NCBI RefSeq assembly: GCF_021390435.2
Contig: NZ_JAJVCN010000004.1
Span: forward strand, 1,344,501 to 1,408,500
Reading direction: 5' to 3'
DNA: 64,000 nt
Source of the DNA: Kibdelosporangium philippinense
GTDB lineage: Bacteria > Actinomycetota > Actinomycetes > Mycobacteriales > Pseudonocardiaceae
In this document: in pieces, positions 34,624-42,628 of the stretch
Position numbering within the stretch: position 1 is the first letter of the stretch
Layout: each line of letters begins with the position of its first letter
Made by a program: the position numbers and the translations under genes
The notes under the pieces: model-generated
Database searches by the model: none
Told to the model about the DNA's origin: nothing
The model's input: the letters and a program-made list of their open reading frames with translations, nothing else

Positions 34624-36158
34624 CAACCGATGTGCTCGTGGTGGGCGGCGGACCTGCGGCGACGTGGGCGGCGGCCAAGGCGGCGGCGTCCGGGGCTCGC
34701 GTTGTGCTGGCGGACAAGGGGTACTGCGGAACGAGCGGCGCTACGGCCTCCGCGGGGACCGGCGTCTGGTACGTGCCGCCGACGCCTGAGGCTCGGGAGC
34801 GGGCGATGGCTTCGCGGGAGGCCCTCGGCGGGTATTTGGCCGATCGTCGCTGGATGGCACGCGTTCTCGACCAGACTTATGATTCGGTGAACCAGTTCGC
34901 GTCGGCCACTCGTTATCCGTTCCCTGTGGACTCTTCAGGGCAGCCGTTGCGCAATGGTCTGCAAGGGCCGGAGTACATGCGGCGGATGCGTACTTGGGTG
35001 CGTCGCTTGGGCGTCCAGATTCTTGATCACAGCCCAGTCGTCGAGTTGCTTGTGGACTCTGCCGGTGTTGCTGCTGGCGCCGTTGGCTATCGACGACAGG
35101 AAGGCCATGAGTATCGGGTTCGTGCGGGCGCGGTCGTGCTCGCGACAGGCGGGTGTGCGTTTCTGAGCAAGGCTTTGGGGTGCAACGTGAACACGGGCGA
35201 TGGCGCGTTGATGGCGGCCGAGCTTGGCGCGGAGATGTCCGGAATGGAGTTCTCCAACGCCTATGGCATCGCGCCGGAACACACCTCGGTTACCAAGACG
35301 GCGTTCTACAATTACGCCACTTTCTATCGCGCCGACGGCAGTGTTCTTGAGGGCGCGGGAAGTCAGCGTGGCCGATCAGTGATCGCCAAGGCCTTGTTGA
35401 CGGAGAAGGTGTATTGTCGTCTGGACCTGGCCAATGAGGACGCTCAACGAGCGATGCGACTGGCGCAGCCGAACTTCTTCCTCACGTTCGACCGACTCGG
35501 GATCAACCCGTTCACAGCCAAGTTCGCGGTGACCTTGCTGGCGGAAGGCACGGTTCGCGGCACAGGCGGGATCCGGATCGTCGACGATTACTGCGCGACA
35601 ACGGTTGCGGGATTGTTCGCGGCTGGTGACGCGGCCACTCGTGAACCCATCTGCGGTGGGTTTACCGGCGGTGGCAGTCACAATGCCGCCTGGGCGATCT
35701 CTTCTGGTGGCTGGGCGGGCATTGGTGCTGCCGCGTTCGCGCAGACAGTCGGGCCGATGCATCCTGCCCGCGCGGTGCGTGCGGCTGGTGGGGTGGCACT
35801 GCGGCCGACCGGCTCGGGTTCGGTCGATGTCCCTGATGTCGTCAAGGCTGTTCAGGACGAAGTGCTGCCGTACGACAAGAACTACCTTCGGCACGGCGAC
35901 CGACTCCGGTCCTCATTGGACAGCCTGCACACGGTGTGGGACACCTTGCGCGACTGCTTGCACGCCTCAGGGTCGGCGGCGCCACGTGCACGGCAGGCCG
36001 CGGCGATGGTCGCGCACGCGCGGTGGATGTACACCTCGGCTCTGGCGCGCACGGAAACCAGAGGAATGGCCAAGCGCCTTGATTTCCCGGATCAGGACCC
36101 GGCTCAGCGCCACCGGATCATCTCCGGCGGCTTGGACAAGGTCTGGGCGCGGCCGTGA
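34614..36158 (+). CDS. FAD flavoprotein of the fumarate reductase / AprA group
   Basis: The ATG at 34614 follows GGAGG by 8 bases and gives 514 residues. The dinucleotide fold VLVVGGGPAATWAAAKAA starts at residue 6, followed by GTSGATASAGTG, a central GCNVNTGDGALMAAELGAEM and a C-terminal FAAGDAATREPICGGFTGGGSHNAAWAISSG, as in the FAD_binding_2 family. It is directly coupled to a two-cluster ferredoxin, the same pairing as the alpha and beta subunits of APS reductase, but the family is broad (fumarate reductase, aspartate oxidase, ketosteroid dehydrogenases). It sits in a sulfonate operon, so a sulfur-compound oxidoreductase is the favoured reading. Substrate unknown. Confidence 0.8.
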   Translation: MEMTTDVLVVGGGPAATWAAAKAAASGARVVLADKGYCGTSGATASAGTGVWYVPPTPEARERAMASREALGGYLADRRWMARVLDQTYDSVNQFASATRYPFPVDSSGQPLRNGLQGPEYMRRMRTWVRRLGVQILDHSPVVELLVDSAGVAAGAVGYRRQEGHEYRVRAGAVVLATGGCAFLSKALGCNVNTGDGALMAAELGAEMSGMEFSNAYGIAPEHTSVTKTAFYNYATFYRADGSVLEGAGSQRGRSVIAKALLTEKVYCRLDLANEDAQRAMRLAQPNFFLTFDRLGINPFTAKFAVTLLAEGTVRGTGGIRIVDDYCATTVAGLFAAGDAATREPICGGFTGGGSHNAAWAISSGGWAGIGAAAFAQTVGPMHPARAVRAAGGVALRPTGSGSVDVPDVVKAVQDEVLPYDKNYLRHGDRLRSSLDSLHTVWDTLRDCLHASGSAAPRARQAAAMVAHARWMYTSALARTETRGMAKRLDFPDQDPAQRHRIISGGLDKVWARP

Positions 36159-36496
36159 TCGAACTCGTCTCCGCTGAGCGCTGCATCGCTTGCGACAAAT
36201 GCGTTCTGGTGTGCCCGACCGACGTTTTCGACCGTGGACAGGACGGCATTCCGACGATCAGCCGCCAGTCGGACTGCCAGACCTGTTACCAGTGTGAGGC
36301 CAACTGCCCGGTCGACGCGCTTTTCGTGGCACCACAAACCCATCCGTTGCCGTCCGGCTCGCTTTCCGTGGCGTCGCTTGGCGGATTGATCGGCAGTTAC
36401 CGGGAACGCATCGGCTGGGGCCATGGCCGCACGCCCGGATCAGCTCGCGCCGTCGGTCCTCGTCTCGACCCGAACGGCCCCGAGATCACCTCATGA
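36155..36496 (+). CDS. 2x[4Fe-4S] ferredoxin, AprB-like
   Basis: A 113-residue ferredoxin starting at a GTG that overlaps the flavoprotein stop. Two complete cluster motifs are present: CIACDKCVLVCP (residues about 10-21) and CQTCYQCEANCP (about 42-53). The remaining 60 residues form a tail, as in AprB subunits, rather than the short end of a simple electron carrier. It most likely forms a complex with the flavoprotein and passes electrons to or from its FAD. Confidence 0.87.
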   Translation: MIELVSAERCIACDKCVLVCPTDVFDRGQDGIPTISRQSDCQTCYQCEANCPVDALFVAPQTHPLPSGSLSVASLGGLIGSYRERIGWGHGRTPGSARAVGPRLDPNGPEITS

Positions 36497-36506
36497 AAGG
36501 CATGAC

Positions 36507-37394
36507 ATGACGACCATCACCTCGTGGGAAGTCCGCAAGATCGGCGGCCGGATCGGCGCTGAAGTACTCGGCATCGACCTGGCCAGGGACCTCCCGCCCG
36601 CGGAGTTCCTGACCTCGGCGTTGAACGAACACAAGGCGCTGTTCTTCCGTGGCCAGGACCTCGACGACGCCGGACATGCCCGCTTCGCCTCCCAATTCGG
36701 CGCCCTGACCACCGCGCACCCGACTGTGCCATCCGTCGACGGCGCACCGAATGTCCTAGCCGTGGACGGAGAAGAAGGTGTCCGCGCCAACCGCTGGCAC
36801 ACCGATGTGACGTTCGTCCGGACGCCACCCAAGGCAACTTCGTTGCGAGGCATCGTGATTCCGTCATCCGGTGGAAACACACTGATCGCCAACTCGGTCG
36901 CCGCGTACAACGACCTGCCTGGGCCACTGCGTGCGTTCGCGGACACGTTGTGGGCCGTGCACACCAATGACTACGACTACGCGGACCCGCCTCGTAACGC
37001 CAAAGCCGCCGAGCACAGGCGCGTCTTCACCTCAACCCGGTACCGCACAGAACATCCCGTTGTTCGCGTGCACCCGGAGACAGGGGAGCGGGGGCTGTTC
37101 ATCGGCGGGTTCGCCACCCGGATCGTCGGACTGTCCACAGCGGAATCCGCCGACATCCTGCGGCTGTTCCAGGCGTACGTGACCCGCCCAGAGAATGTCG
37201 TCCGCTGGCAGTGGGCGCCCGGTGACGTGATCATCTTCGACAACCGCGCCACCCAGCACTACGCGCCAGACGACTACGGCACGCAGCCGCGCCTACTGCA
37301 CCGCGTGACCGTTGTGGGTGACGCCCCAGTCGGGATCGACGGCTCCACCAGCCGAATCATCGAAGGCGACGAAGCGTCCCACTACACGTCCTAG
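36507..37394 (+). CDS. TauD/TfdA-family Fe(II)/2-oxoglutarate dioxygenase
   Basis: The ATG at 36507 follows GAAAGG and gives 295 residues. The iron site is HTD in NRWHTDVTFVRTPP with the distal histidine in DNRATQHYA; the 2-oxoglutarate arginine is in PRLLHRVTV. TauD itself oxidises taurine, releasing sulfite; relatives act on other sulfonates, sulfates or phenoxyacetates. As the last gene of this operon it most probably desulfonates an imported compound. The family is certain; the substrate is not. Confidence 0.88.
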   Translation: MTTITSWEVRKIGGRIGAEVLGIDLARDLPPAEFLTSALNEHKALFFRGQDLDDAGHARFASQFGALTTAHPTVPSVDGAPNVLAVDGEEGVRANRWHTDVTFVRTPPKATSLRGIVIPSSGGNTLIANSVAAYNDLPGPLRAFADTLWAVHTNDYDYADPPRNAKAAEHRRVFTSTRYRTEHPVVRVHPETGERGLFIGGFATRIVGLSTAESADILRLFQAYVTRPENVVRWQWAPGDVIIFDNRATQHYAPDDYGTQPRLLHRVTVVGDAPVGIDGSTSRIIEGDEASHYTS

Positions 37395-37402
37395 GCTGCG
37401 GT

Positions 37403-37897
37403 GTGCACTTAGCGCGCATCGAGGAGCAGTTGCGAGCCATCGCGGTGGCCGTGATGGACAGCCTCCCGTATCCGCCGGGCGAGAACACGGTCGGAGAGCC
37501 GGGCGGCATCGAAGAGCTGGTGGCCGAGTTCGGCGGCGATCTGCCTGCCGACGTCGTCGAGTTCTTCAGCGCGATCGGCGCGGTCAGCCTGCCGGATCTG
37601 TGGAATGGCTACTTCATCGGCCCGACGAGCTGGTCATCCACCCTTCGTCGCACGGGCGAGCTTCGCGAGGTCCTTGGGCATGGTGACGTGCTCGTCGTCG
37701 CTTCGAATGGCGGCGGCACCTTGTACGCCATCCCGAGGACCGGCGAGGTGCTCGTCCTTCCACTGGCAGGTATCGAGAACGGCGTGTATCTGGGGCAGGC
37801 TCGCGAGGTTGCCGATTCGCTCGAGGACTTCATCGACGGCCTCATCAATGCTGCGACATCTGGCGAATGGGACCCGTTCGATCCGGACAGGTCCTAA
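37403..37897 (+). CDS. SMI1/KNR4 (SUKH) domain protein
   Basis: A 164-residue protein, GTG start 8 bases after the dioxygenase. It has the SUKH fold: IEELVAEFGGDLPADVVEFFSAIGAVSLPDLWNGYFIG, then a strand with DVLVVASNGGGTLYAI and the C-terminal VADSLEDFIDGLI. Many SUKH proteins are immunity factors to contact-dependent toxins. No toxin gene is adjacent, so this may be an orphan immunity or a housekeeping member. It may be read with the upstream operon. Confidence 0.8.
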   Translation: MHLARIEEQLRAIAVAVMDSLPYPPGENTVGEPGGIEELVAEFGGDLPADVVEFFSAIGAVSLPDLWNGYFIGPTSWSSTLRRTGELREVLGHGDVLVVASNGGGTLYAIPRTGEVLVLPLAGIENGVYLGQAREVADSLEDFIDGLINAATSGEWDPFDPDRS

Positions 37898-37908
37898 CAT
37901 CACGTCGC

Positions 37909-38301
37909 ATGACTGCCGAGAAGGACCTGGTGTACGGCTGGATCACGCGGGCCGACAAGATCCTGTTCATTCGGCGTGATCCGGCGGTTTTCCTCGGCGG
38001 CCGGTGGGAACTACCAGGTGGGACCGTGGAGCCAGGCGAGCCTGCCGAAGCCGCGGCGGTCCGGGAGATCGCCGAGGAGACCGGCCTGAAGGTCCAGATA
38101 GTCAGCGAGCGGGCCACATCCAGCTGGCCGGACATCAACGGCAAACCGTTGACGATCAACGCCACGATCTTCGACGTCACCGAGGACGGCCAGGCCCAGG
38201 TCGTGCTCAATCCAGGCGAACACGACGAGTATGCCTGGCTCACGCCAGCCGAGGCGGCCGAGCGGGAACTGCCTGAGCACGTACGGCGAATCTTGCCTTG
38301 A
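37909..38301 (+). CDS. Nudix hydrolase
   Basis: A 130-residue protein with the full Nudix box, GGTVEPGEPAEAAAVREIAEETGL in its motif positions (GX5EX7REUXEEXGU), after an RWELP strand. It should hydrolyse a nucleoside diphosphate linked to another group, in MutT style. The N-terminus (MTAEKDLVYGWI) is short. It is followed by a hairpin. Confidence 0.88.
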   Translation: MTAEKDLVYGWITRADKILFIRRDPAVFLGGRWELPGGTVEPGEPAEAAAVREIAEETGLKVQIVSERATSSWPDINGKPLTINATIFDVTEDGQAQVVLNPGEHDEYAWLTPAEAAERELPEHVRRILP

Positions 38302-38308
38302 AACGGCG

Positions 38309-38335
38309 GAAGGGACGCTTTCGCAGCGTCCCTTC
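38309..38335. terminator. bidirectional hairpin terminator
   Basis: GAAGGGACGC and its perfect complement GCGTCCCTTC enclose a 7-base loop between the convergent Nudix and bL36 genes. There is no T-run, but the position and 10-bp GC-rich stem fit a terminator serving both strands. Confidence 0.75.
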
Positions 38336-38346
38336 GTCAGTACTGG

Positions 38347-38469
38347 TCAGCCCTGGCTGGCCTTGAACCTGGGGTCCCGCTTGTTGATCACGAAAACCCG
38401 GCCCTCACGCCGGACAACCTGAGCGCCCGGCTTCTGCTTCAACGACCTCAACGAGTTCCTAACCTTCAC
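38347..38469 (-). CDS. rpmJ: 50S ribosomal protein bL36, cysteine-free form
   Basis: A 40-residue protein from the GTG at 38469: VKVRNSLRSLKQ..., ending KRDPRFKASQG. This is bL36 of normal length, but it lacks the zinc-ribbon cysteines and histidine, so it is the zinc-independent paralog found beside the usual one in actinomycetes. Such paralogs are commonly made when zinc is short, under Zur; I saw no clear Zur box in the 130 bases upstream. The gene is alone on this strand. Confidence 0.9.
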   Translation of the reverse strand: MKVRNSLRSLKQKPGAQVVRREGRVFVINKRDPRFKASQG

Positions 38470-38598
38470 GACTACTTCAACCACGGCAGGCCGCCTGCTA
38501 TTCCCTAGGTGTCCGGCACCGGTCCTAGGGCTAACGCGTCCGTTGACGCTGATCCGCCAGCGCTGCAAAGTGGATCAACGCGCACGAAACGGACCACC

Positions 38599-39180
38599 AT
38601 GGATTCCCTGCAGCTGGCCCACTTCGTGGCATCGGCGATCCTCGCGCACCCCGCCGGGATCCTCCGCCCGATGCTGCCGTCACTGCGTGCTGCCACCGAG
38701 TCACTGCCCGGTGCGCTGGCCGCCCCGCTGAGTCTGACGCTGTCCTATCTGGACCACGCGGAGGGTGAACCGCCGTGTTGCCTGCATCTCAGTTGTTACG
38801 TGGCAACGGATCATGCTCGGTTCGACCGGCTGTCGGCGATGTCCGGGCTACACGTCACGGACCATCTCGCGGTCATCCTTGAGTGCTCGGCGGCGGGCTA
38901 CACCCGTGAGGCCGTCAACCTCCTCGTAGCCCACCGCGAAGCGCTGGATCTGTTGTGGCGCACCCTCGACGACCTCGGTTCGCACTACGCACCGACCGTT
39001 GAGGCTGTTCGAACGAGCGTGTCAGGCCGCGGTCTGGTGCACGAAGCACCAGCGCCACGACTCGCCCGGTTCGAACGACCGGATCACCGGGTGCCCTGTC
39101 TCAGCGGCGTGCTGGCTGGCGTGCTTGGCGGGCGACGAGTCACAACAGCCCACGTGACCACAAGCCAGACACAGCCGTAG
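38599..39180 (+). CDS. NarJ-like chaperone, orphan and possibly decaying
   Basis: 193 residues from the ATG at 38599. The first part matches NarJ, the chaperone that inserts molybdenum cofactor into nitrate reductase: LQLAHFVASAILAHP, LPSLRAATESLP, CCLHLSCYVATD and DHLAVILECSA. About twenty residues usually found after the CCLYLTYY-like strand are missing. The last 50 residues (from about 140) lie antisense to the zinc-finger gene and show no family similarity. No narGHI genes are in the window. This is either a reduced orphan chaperone or a fading gene. Confidence 0.55.
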   Translation: MDSLQLAHFVASAILAHPAGILRPMLPSLRAATESLPGALAAPLSLTLSYLDHAEGEPPCCLHLSCYVATDHARFDRLSAMSGLHVTDHLAVILECSAAGYTREAVNLLVAHREALDLLWRTLDDLGSHYAPTVEAVRTSVSGRGLVHEAPAPRLARFERPDHRVPCLSGVLAGVLGGRRVTTAHVTTSQTQP

Positions 39181-39282
39181 ATGCACCCAGGTCCCGCCGA
39201 CGGCCAGGCAGTCCTCACACCCTTCGCGGGTGTGCGGCTCCGGGTCGGGACCGAGTTGGGCGATGTCCTGGCAAACGCTCAC
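39022..39282 (-). CDS. UBP-type zinc finger protein
   Basis: An 86-residue protein from the GTG at 39282. It carries the ubiquitin-protease-type zinc finger: GCEDC, RLCLACGHVGCCDSSPAKHASQHAAETGHP and a final WRWCFVH, so all cysteine and histidine ligands are there. It is divergent from the receiver-thioredoxin-reductase gene (72 bases between starts), an arrangement I associate with this family in actinomycetes. Its role is unknown, perhaps a binding partner of the redox pair. Its end overlaps the NarJ-like frame by 159 bases. Confidence 0.8.
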   Translation of the reverse strand: MSVCQDIAQLGPDPEPHTREGCEDCLAVGGTWVHLRLCLACGHVGCCDSSPAKHASQHAAETGHPVIRSFEPGESWRWCFVHQTAA

Positions 39283-39354
39283 TGTCCGCTCCTCTACTGG
39301 CGACTGTCCGACACGAAGGTACGCCTCGAACCGAACTAATGCTTGACTGTGGAC

Positions 39355-41049
39355 ATGACAACAGCGGTCCCCGAGAACACCCGAGCCACGCGGCCCTCGA
39401 TCCTGACAGTGGACGACGACCAGAGCGTGTCCCGGGCGATCGCGCGTGACCTGCGTCGGCAGTACGGCGAGAACTACCGGATCGTCCGCGCGGAGAACGG
39501 AACACAGGCACTGGAGGCCTTGCGGGAGATCAAACTGCGCGGCGAGGAGGTCGCGGCGCTGCTCGCGGACTACCGGATGCCGGGGATGAGCGGGATCGAG
39601 TTCCTCGAAGAGGCGATGGACCTCTTCCCGTTGGCCAAGCGCGTGCTGCTGACCGCGTACGCCGACACCGACGCCGCGATCCAGGCGATCAACGTGGTCG
39701 ACCTGGACCACTACCTGCTCAAGCCATGGGATCCGCCGGAGGAGAAGCTCTACCCGGTGCTCAACGACCTGCTCGCGTCATGGGAGGCAGCGGACCGTCA
39801 GCCCGTACGCCAGGTCAAGGTCATCGGCCACCGTTGGTCCGCGCGGTCCTATGAGGTCCGTGACTTCCTTGCCCGCAACGCGGTGCCGTTCCGGTGGTAC
39901 GAGCTGGACCAGAACGAAAGCGAGGCCCAGCGCCTGCTGACGGCGTGCCAGTGCGGCGAAGCGGACATTCCCGTCGTGGTGACGCCAGAGGGCGAGGCGC
40001 TGATCCGGCCGTCCGACGCGGAGCTGGCCGCACGCGTCGGCCTGAGCACCACCCCATCGGCTGATTTCTACGACCTGATCGTGATCGGCGCAGGCCCGGC
40101 CGGGTTGGGCGCGGCCGTCTACGGCGGCTCAGAAGGCCTGCGGACCGTGCTGGTCGAGCGGCTCGCCGCGGGTGGCCAGGCAGGCACGAGCAGCAGGATC
40201 GAGAACTACCTTGGCTTCCCGGACGGGGTGTCGGGCGAGCAACTGACCGAGCGGGCACGCAGGCAGGCGCTGAAGTTCGACGTGGAAATGCTCACCACCA
40301 GGAAGGTGGTGTCGCTCGAAGCCAAGGGTGCGGCCCGAGTTGTCCGGTTCGACGACGGCACGGAACTGTCGGCCCACACGGTTATCCTCGCGACCGGCGT
40401 CGCATACCGGACGCTCGCAGCACCGGGCCTCAGCGACCTGACCGGCCGTGGCGTGTACTACGGAGCGTCCACAACAGAGGGTCCAAGCTGCGCTGGCCAG
40501 GACGTGTACCTGGTCGGTGGCGCGAACTCGGCGGGCCAGGCGGCGATGTACTTCTCCAAGCACGCCAAACGGGTCGTGCTGGTCGTGCGCGGCGACTCGC
40601 TGGACAACTCGATGTCCCGCTACCTGATCGACCAGCTGTCCGGCCCCGGCAACATCGAGGTGATGACGTGCACCGAGGTGATCGGCGGATCGGGCACGGA
40701 CCACCTGGAAAGCCTGACCCTGCGGCACAACAAGACCGGTGAGACCTCGACCGTGGACGCCTCATGGCTCTTCGCGTTCATCGGCGCCGCACCCCGCACC
40801 GACTGGCTGGACGGGACATTGGAGCGCGACCACCGCGGCTTCGTCCTCGCCGGACCGGACCTGCTCGTCGACGGCACGGCGCCCGCAAGCTGGGACCTCG
40901 AGCGTCCGCCGTACCACCTGGAGACGAGCCTGCCTGGCGTGTTCGTGGCCGGTGACGTGCGCTCGGACTCGGTGAAGCGAGTGGCATCGGCTGTCGGGGA
41001 AGGCGCGATGGCGGTGACGCTGGTACACCGGTACTTGGAGAGGTCGTGA
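39355..41049 (+). CDS. receiver - glutaredoxin-like - thioredoxin-reductase-like fusion
   Basis: 564 residues from the ATG at 39355. A response-regulator receiver comes first (residues about 15-140), with DDD acidic pocket, phosphoacceptor in LLADYRMPGM and lysine in LLKPWDP. A glutaredoxin-like stretch follows (VKVIGHRWSARSYEVRDFL), then a two-dinucleotide flavoprotein (IVIGAGPAGLGAAVYGG; VYLVGGANSAGQAA). The redox-active CxxC of thioredoxin reductases is replaced by GAST in VYYGASTTEG, so it cannot reduce thioredoxin by the usual route. The next gene is a histidine kinase one base away, presumably its phosphodonor. Confidence 0.85.
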   Translation: MTTAVPENTRATRPSILTVDDDQSVSRAIARDLRRQYGENYRIVRAENGTQALEALREIKLRGEEVAALLADYRMPGMSGIEFLEEAMDLFPLAKRVLLTAYADTDAAIQAINVVDLDHYLLKPWDPPEEKLYPVLNDLLASWEAADRQPVRQVKVIGHRWSARSYEVRDFLARNAVPFRWYELDQNESEAQRLLTACQCGEADIPVVVTPEGEALIRPSDAELAARVGLSTTPSADFYDLIVIGAGPAGLGAAVYGGSEGLRTVLVERLAAGGQAGTSSRIENYLGFPDGVSGEQLTERARRQALKFDVEMLTTRKVVSLEAKGAARVVRFDDGTELSAHTVILATGVAYRTLAAPGLSDLTGRGVYYGASTTEGPSCAGQDVYLVGGANSAGQAAMYFSKHAKRVVLVVRGDSLDNSMSRYLIDQLSGPGNIEVMTCTEVIGGSGTDHLESLTLRHNKTGETSTVDASWLFAFIGAAPRTDWLDGTLERDHRGFVLAGPDLLVDGTAPASWDLERPPYHLETSLPGVFVAGDVRSDSVKRVASAVGEGAMAVTLVHRYLERS

Positions 41050-41050
41050 C

Positions 41051-42478
41051 ATGGAAAAGCTGACTTCGGCCGAGTTGCGGGAGTTGTTCCTGTTCGAGCG
41101 GCTGAGCGACACGCAGCTCGACTGGCTGGTGGAACACGGTCACGTGGAGCGGAGGACCGCGGGGACCCCGATCCTGACCGAGGGCGACGACGCCACCTGT
41201 TTCTTCCTGCTGCTCGAAGGAACGGTATCGCTGAGCCGCAACATCGGCGGCGAGATCGTCGAGACGAACCGCACGGACCATCGAGGGTCCTATTTCGGCG
41301 CGACCCAGTCGTACCTTGAAGCCGACATCCCGTCGAAGACGACGTACCAGATGACGGTGCAGTCGATCACCGACACGGCGATGTACCAGCTGCCCGCGGC
41401 CGATTTCGGGCCGATCGTGCGCGAGTGGTTCCCGATGGCGATGCACCTGCTCGAAGGGCTGTTCTTCGGGCTGCAGAACACCCAGCGGGTGACCAGCCAG
41501 CGTGAACGGCTGCTCGCCTTGGGTTCCCTGTCGGCTGGTCTGACCCACGAGCTGAACAACCCGGCGGCAGCGGCTGTCCGTGCGACGGCGGCCTTGCGTG
41601 AACGCGTGGCAGGCATGCGGCACAAACTTGCCATGCTCGCCAGCGGCGCCATCGACCCCAAAACCCTGCCATCGTTGGTGCTGCTGCAGGAGGACGCGGT
41701 CGAGCGGGTCGCCAAAGCCCCAAAGCTGCAACCAATGGAAGCCAGCGACCGTGAGGACGAAGTCGCCGACTGGCTTGAATCGCGCGGGATCCAGGGGAGC
41801 TGGGACCTGGCGCCGACGTTGGTGGCCGGCGGGCTTGACGTGGAATGGCTGACTGAGGCGATCGCCAACTGTCCACAAGCGACCTCGGAGGCAGCGATCC
41901 GGTGGATCGCCTACACGGTCGAGACCGAGTCGCTGATGAACGAGATCGAGGACGCGACCACCCGAGTGTCCACTTTGGTGGGTGCGGCCAAGCAGTATTC
42001 GCAGATGGACAGGGCGCCGTTCCAGGTTGTCGACGTGCACGAACTGCTGGACTCGACACTGGTGATGCTGAACGCCAAGTTCGGCGATGGTGTGCAGGTC
42101 GTGAAAGACTACGACCGGTCGCTGCCGCTCATTTCGGCCTATGCCGCTGAGCTGAACCAGGTATGGACGAACCTGATCGACAATGCCATTTCGGCGATGG
42201 ACGGCCGGGGGACGTTGACCATTCGAACGTTCCGGGATGACGCGTGCGCGGTCGTCGAGATCTCGGACACCGGGAGTGGAATTCCCCCGGAGATCAAGGA
42301 CCGGATCTTCGAGCCCTTCTTCACGACGAAGGCCGTGGGCGAGGGGACCGGCCTGGGGCTGGACATCACGTGGCGCATCATCGTGAACAAGCATCACGGG
42401 GACGTCCGGGTTGAGTCCGAGCCTGGCAAGACCACTTTCCACGTCCGGATCCCGATCAACCCCCTCAAGGCCCAGTAG
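41051..42478 (+). CDS. cNMP-binding-domain sensor histidine kinase
   Basis: 475 residues with no membrane helix. Residues about 10-125 are a cyclic-nucleotide-binding fold (ILTEGDDATCFFLLLEGTVSL); the H-box is SLSAGLTHELNNPAAA, and the ATPase has NQVWTNLIDNAISAM, DTGSGIPP and GEGTGLGLDI. The kinase is cytoplasmic and should sense a nucleotide or another ligand. It follows the receiver-flavoprotein gene by one base, which makes that receiver its probable target. Confidence 0.9.
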   Translation: MEKLTSAELRELFLFERLSDTQLDWLVEHGHVERRTAGTPILTEGDDATCFFLLLEGTVSLSRNIGGEIVETNRTDHRGSYFGATQSYLEADIPSKTTYQMTVQSITDTAMYQLPAADFGPIVREWFPMAMHLLEGLFFGLQNTQRVTSQRERLLALGSLSAGLTHELNNPAAAAVRATAALRERVAGMRHKLAMLASGAIDPKTLPSLVLLQEDAVERVAKAPKLQPMEASDREDEVADWLESRGIQGSWDLAPTLVAGGLDVEWLTEAIANCPQATSEAAIRWIAYTVETESLMNEIEDATTRVSTLVGAAKQYSQMDRAPFQVVDVHELLDSTLVMLNAKFGDGVQVVKDYDRSLPLISAYAAELNQVWTNLIDNAISAMDGRGTLTIRTFRDDACAVVEISDTGSGIPPEIKDRIFEPFFTTKAVGEGTGLGLDITWRIIVNKHHGDVRVESEPGKTTFHVRIPINPLKAQ

Positions 42479-42495
42479 AAACTCCCAGCGTGCGC

Positions 42496-42541
42496 CTCGT
42501 GAGTGGTTAGCGGTGTTCTAACCCGCCTAACCACTCACGAG
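42496..42541. repeat. CTCGTGAGTGG palindrome, copy 2
   Basis: CTCGTGAGTGGTTAG (42496-42510) pairs perfectly with 42527-42541, with GTTCTAAC in the loop as in copy 1 at 9533-9582. It lies just after the kinase stop and probably ends that operon. Confidence 0.8.
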
Positions 42542-42571
42542 ACCTGACCAGGCTGGAAGGCGACGCTGGCC

Positions 42572-42601
42572 TTGAACCCCCTCCGCACCCACCGGTATAG
42601 T
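42572..42601 (+). promoter_or_regulatory. promoter of the PLP decarboxylase gene
   Basis: TTGAAC (42572-42577) and TATAGT (42596-42601) are separated by 18 bases, both close to the housekeeping consensus. Transcription would start near 42608 with a leader of about 20 bases and the RBS GGGAGCGGGG. Confidence 0.55.
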
Positions 42602-42628
42602 TCGGGCCCAAACGAGATGGGAGCGGGG

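Noticed and set aside
36155..36496. Ferredoxin as a cytochrome P450 partner
   Set aside because: No P450 or ferredoxin reductase is near and the protein has two 4Fe-4S motifs with a tail, unlike small P450 ferredoxins.
40778..42442. A 554-codon frame antisense to the histidine kinase
   Set aside because: No domain seen; the kinase motifs on the plus strand are complete.
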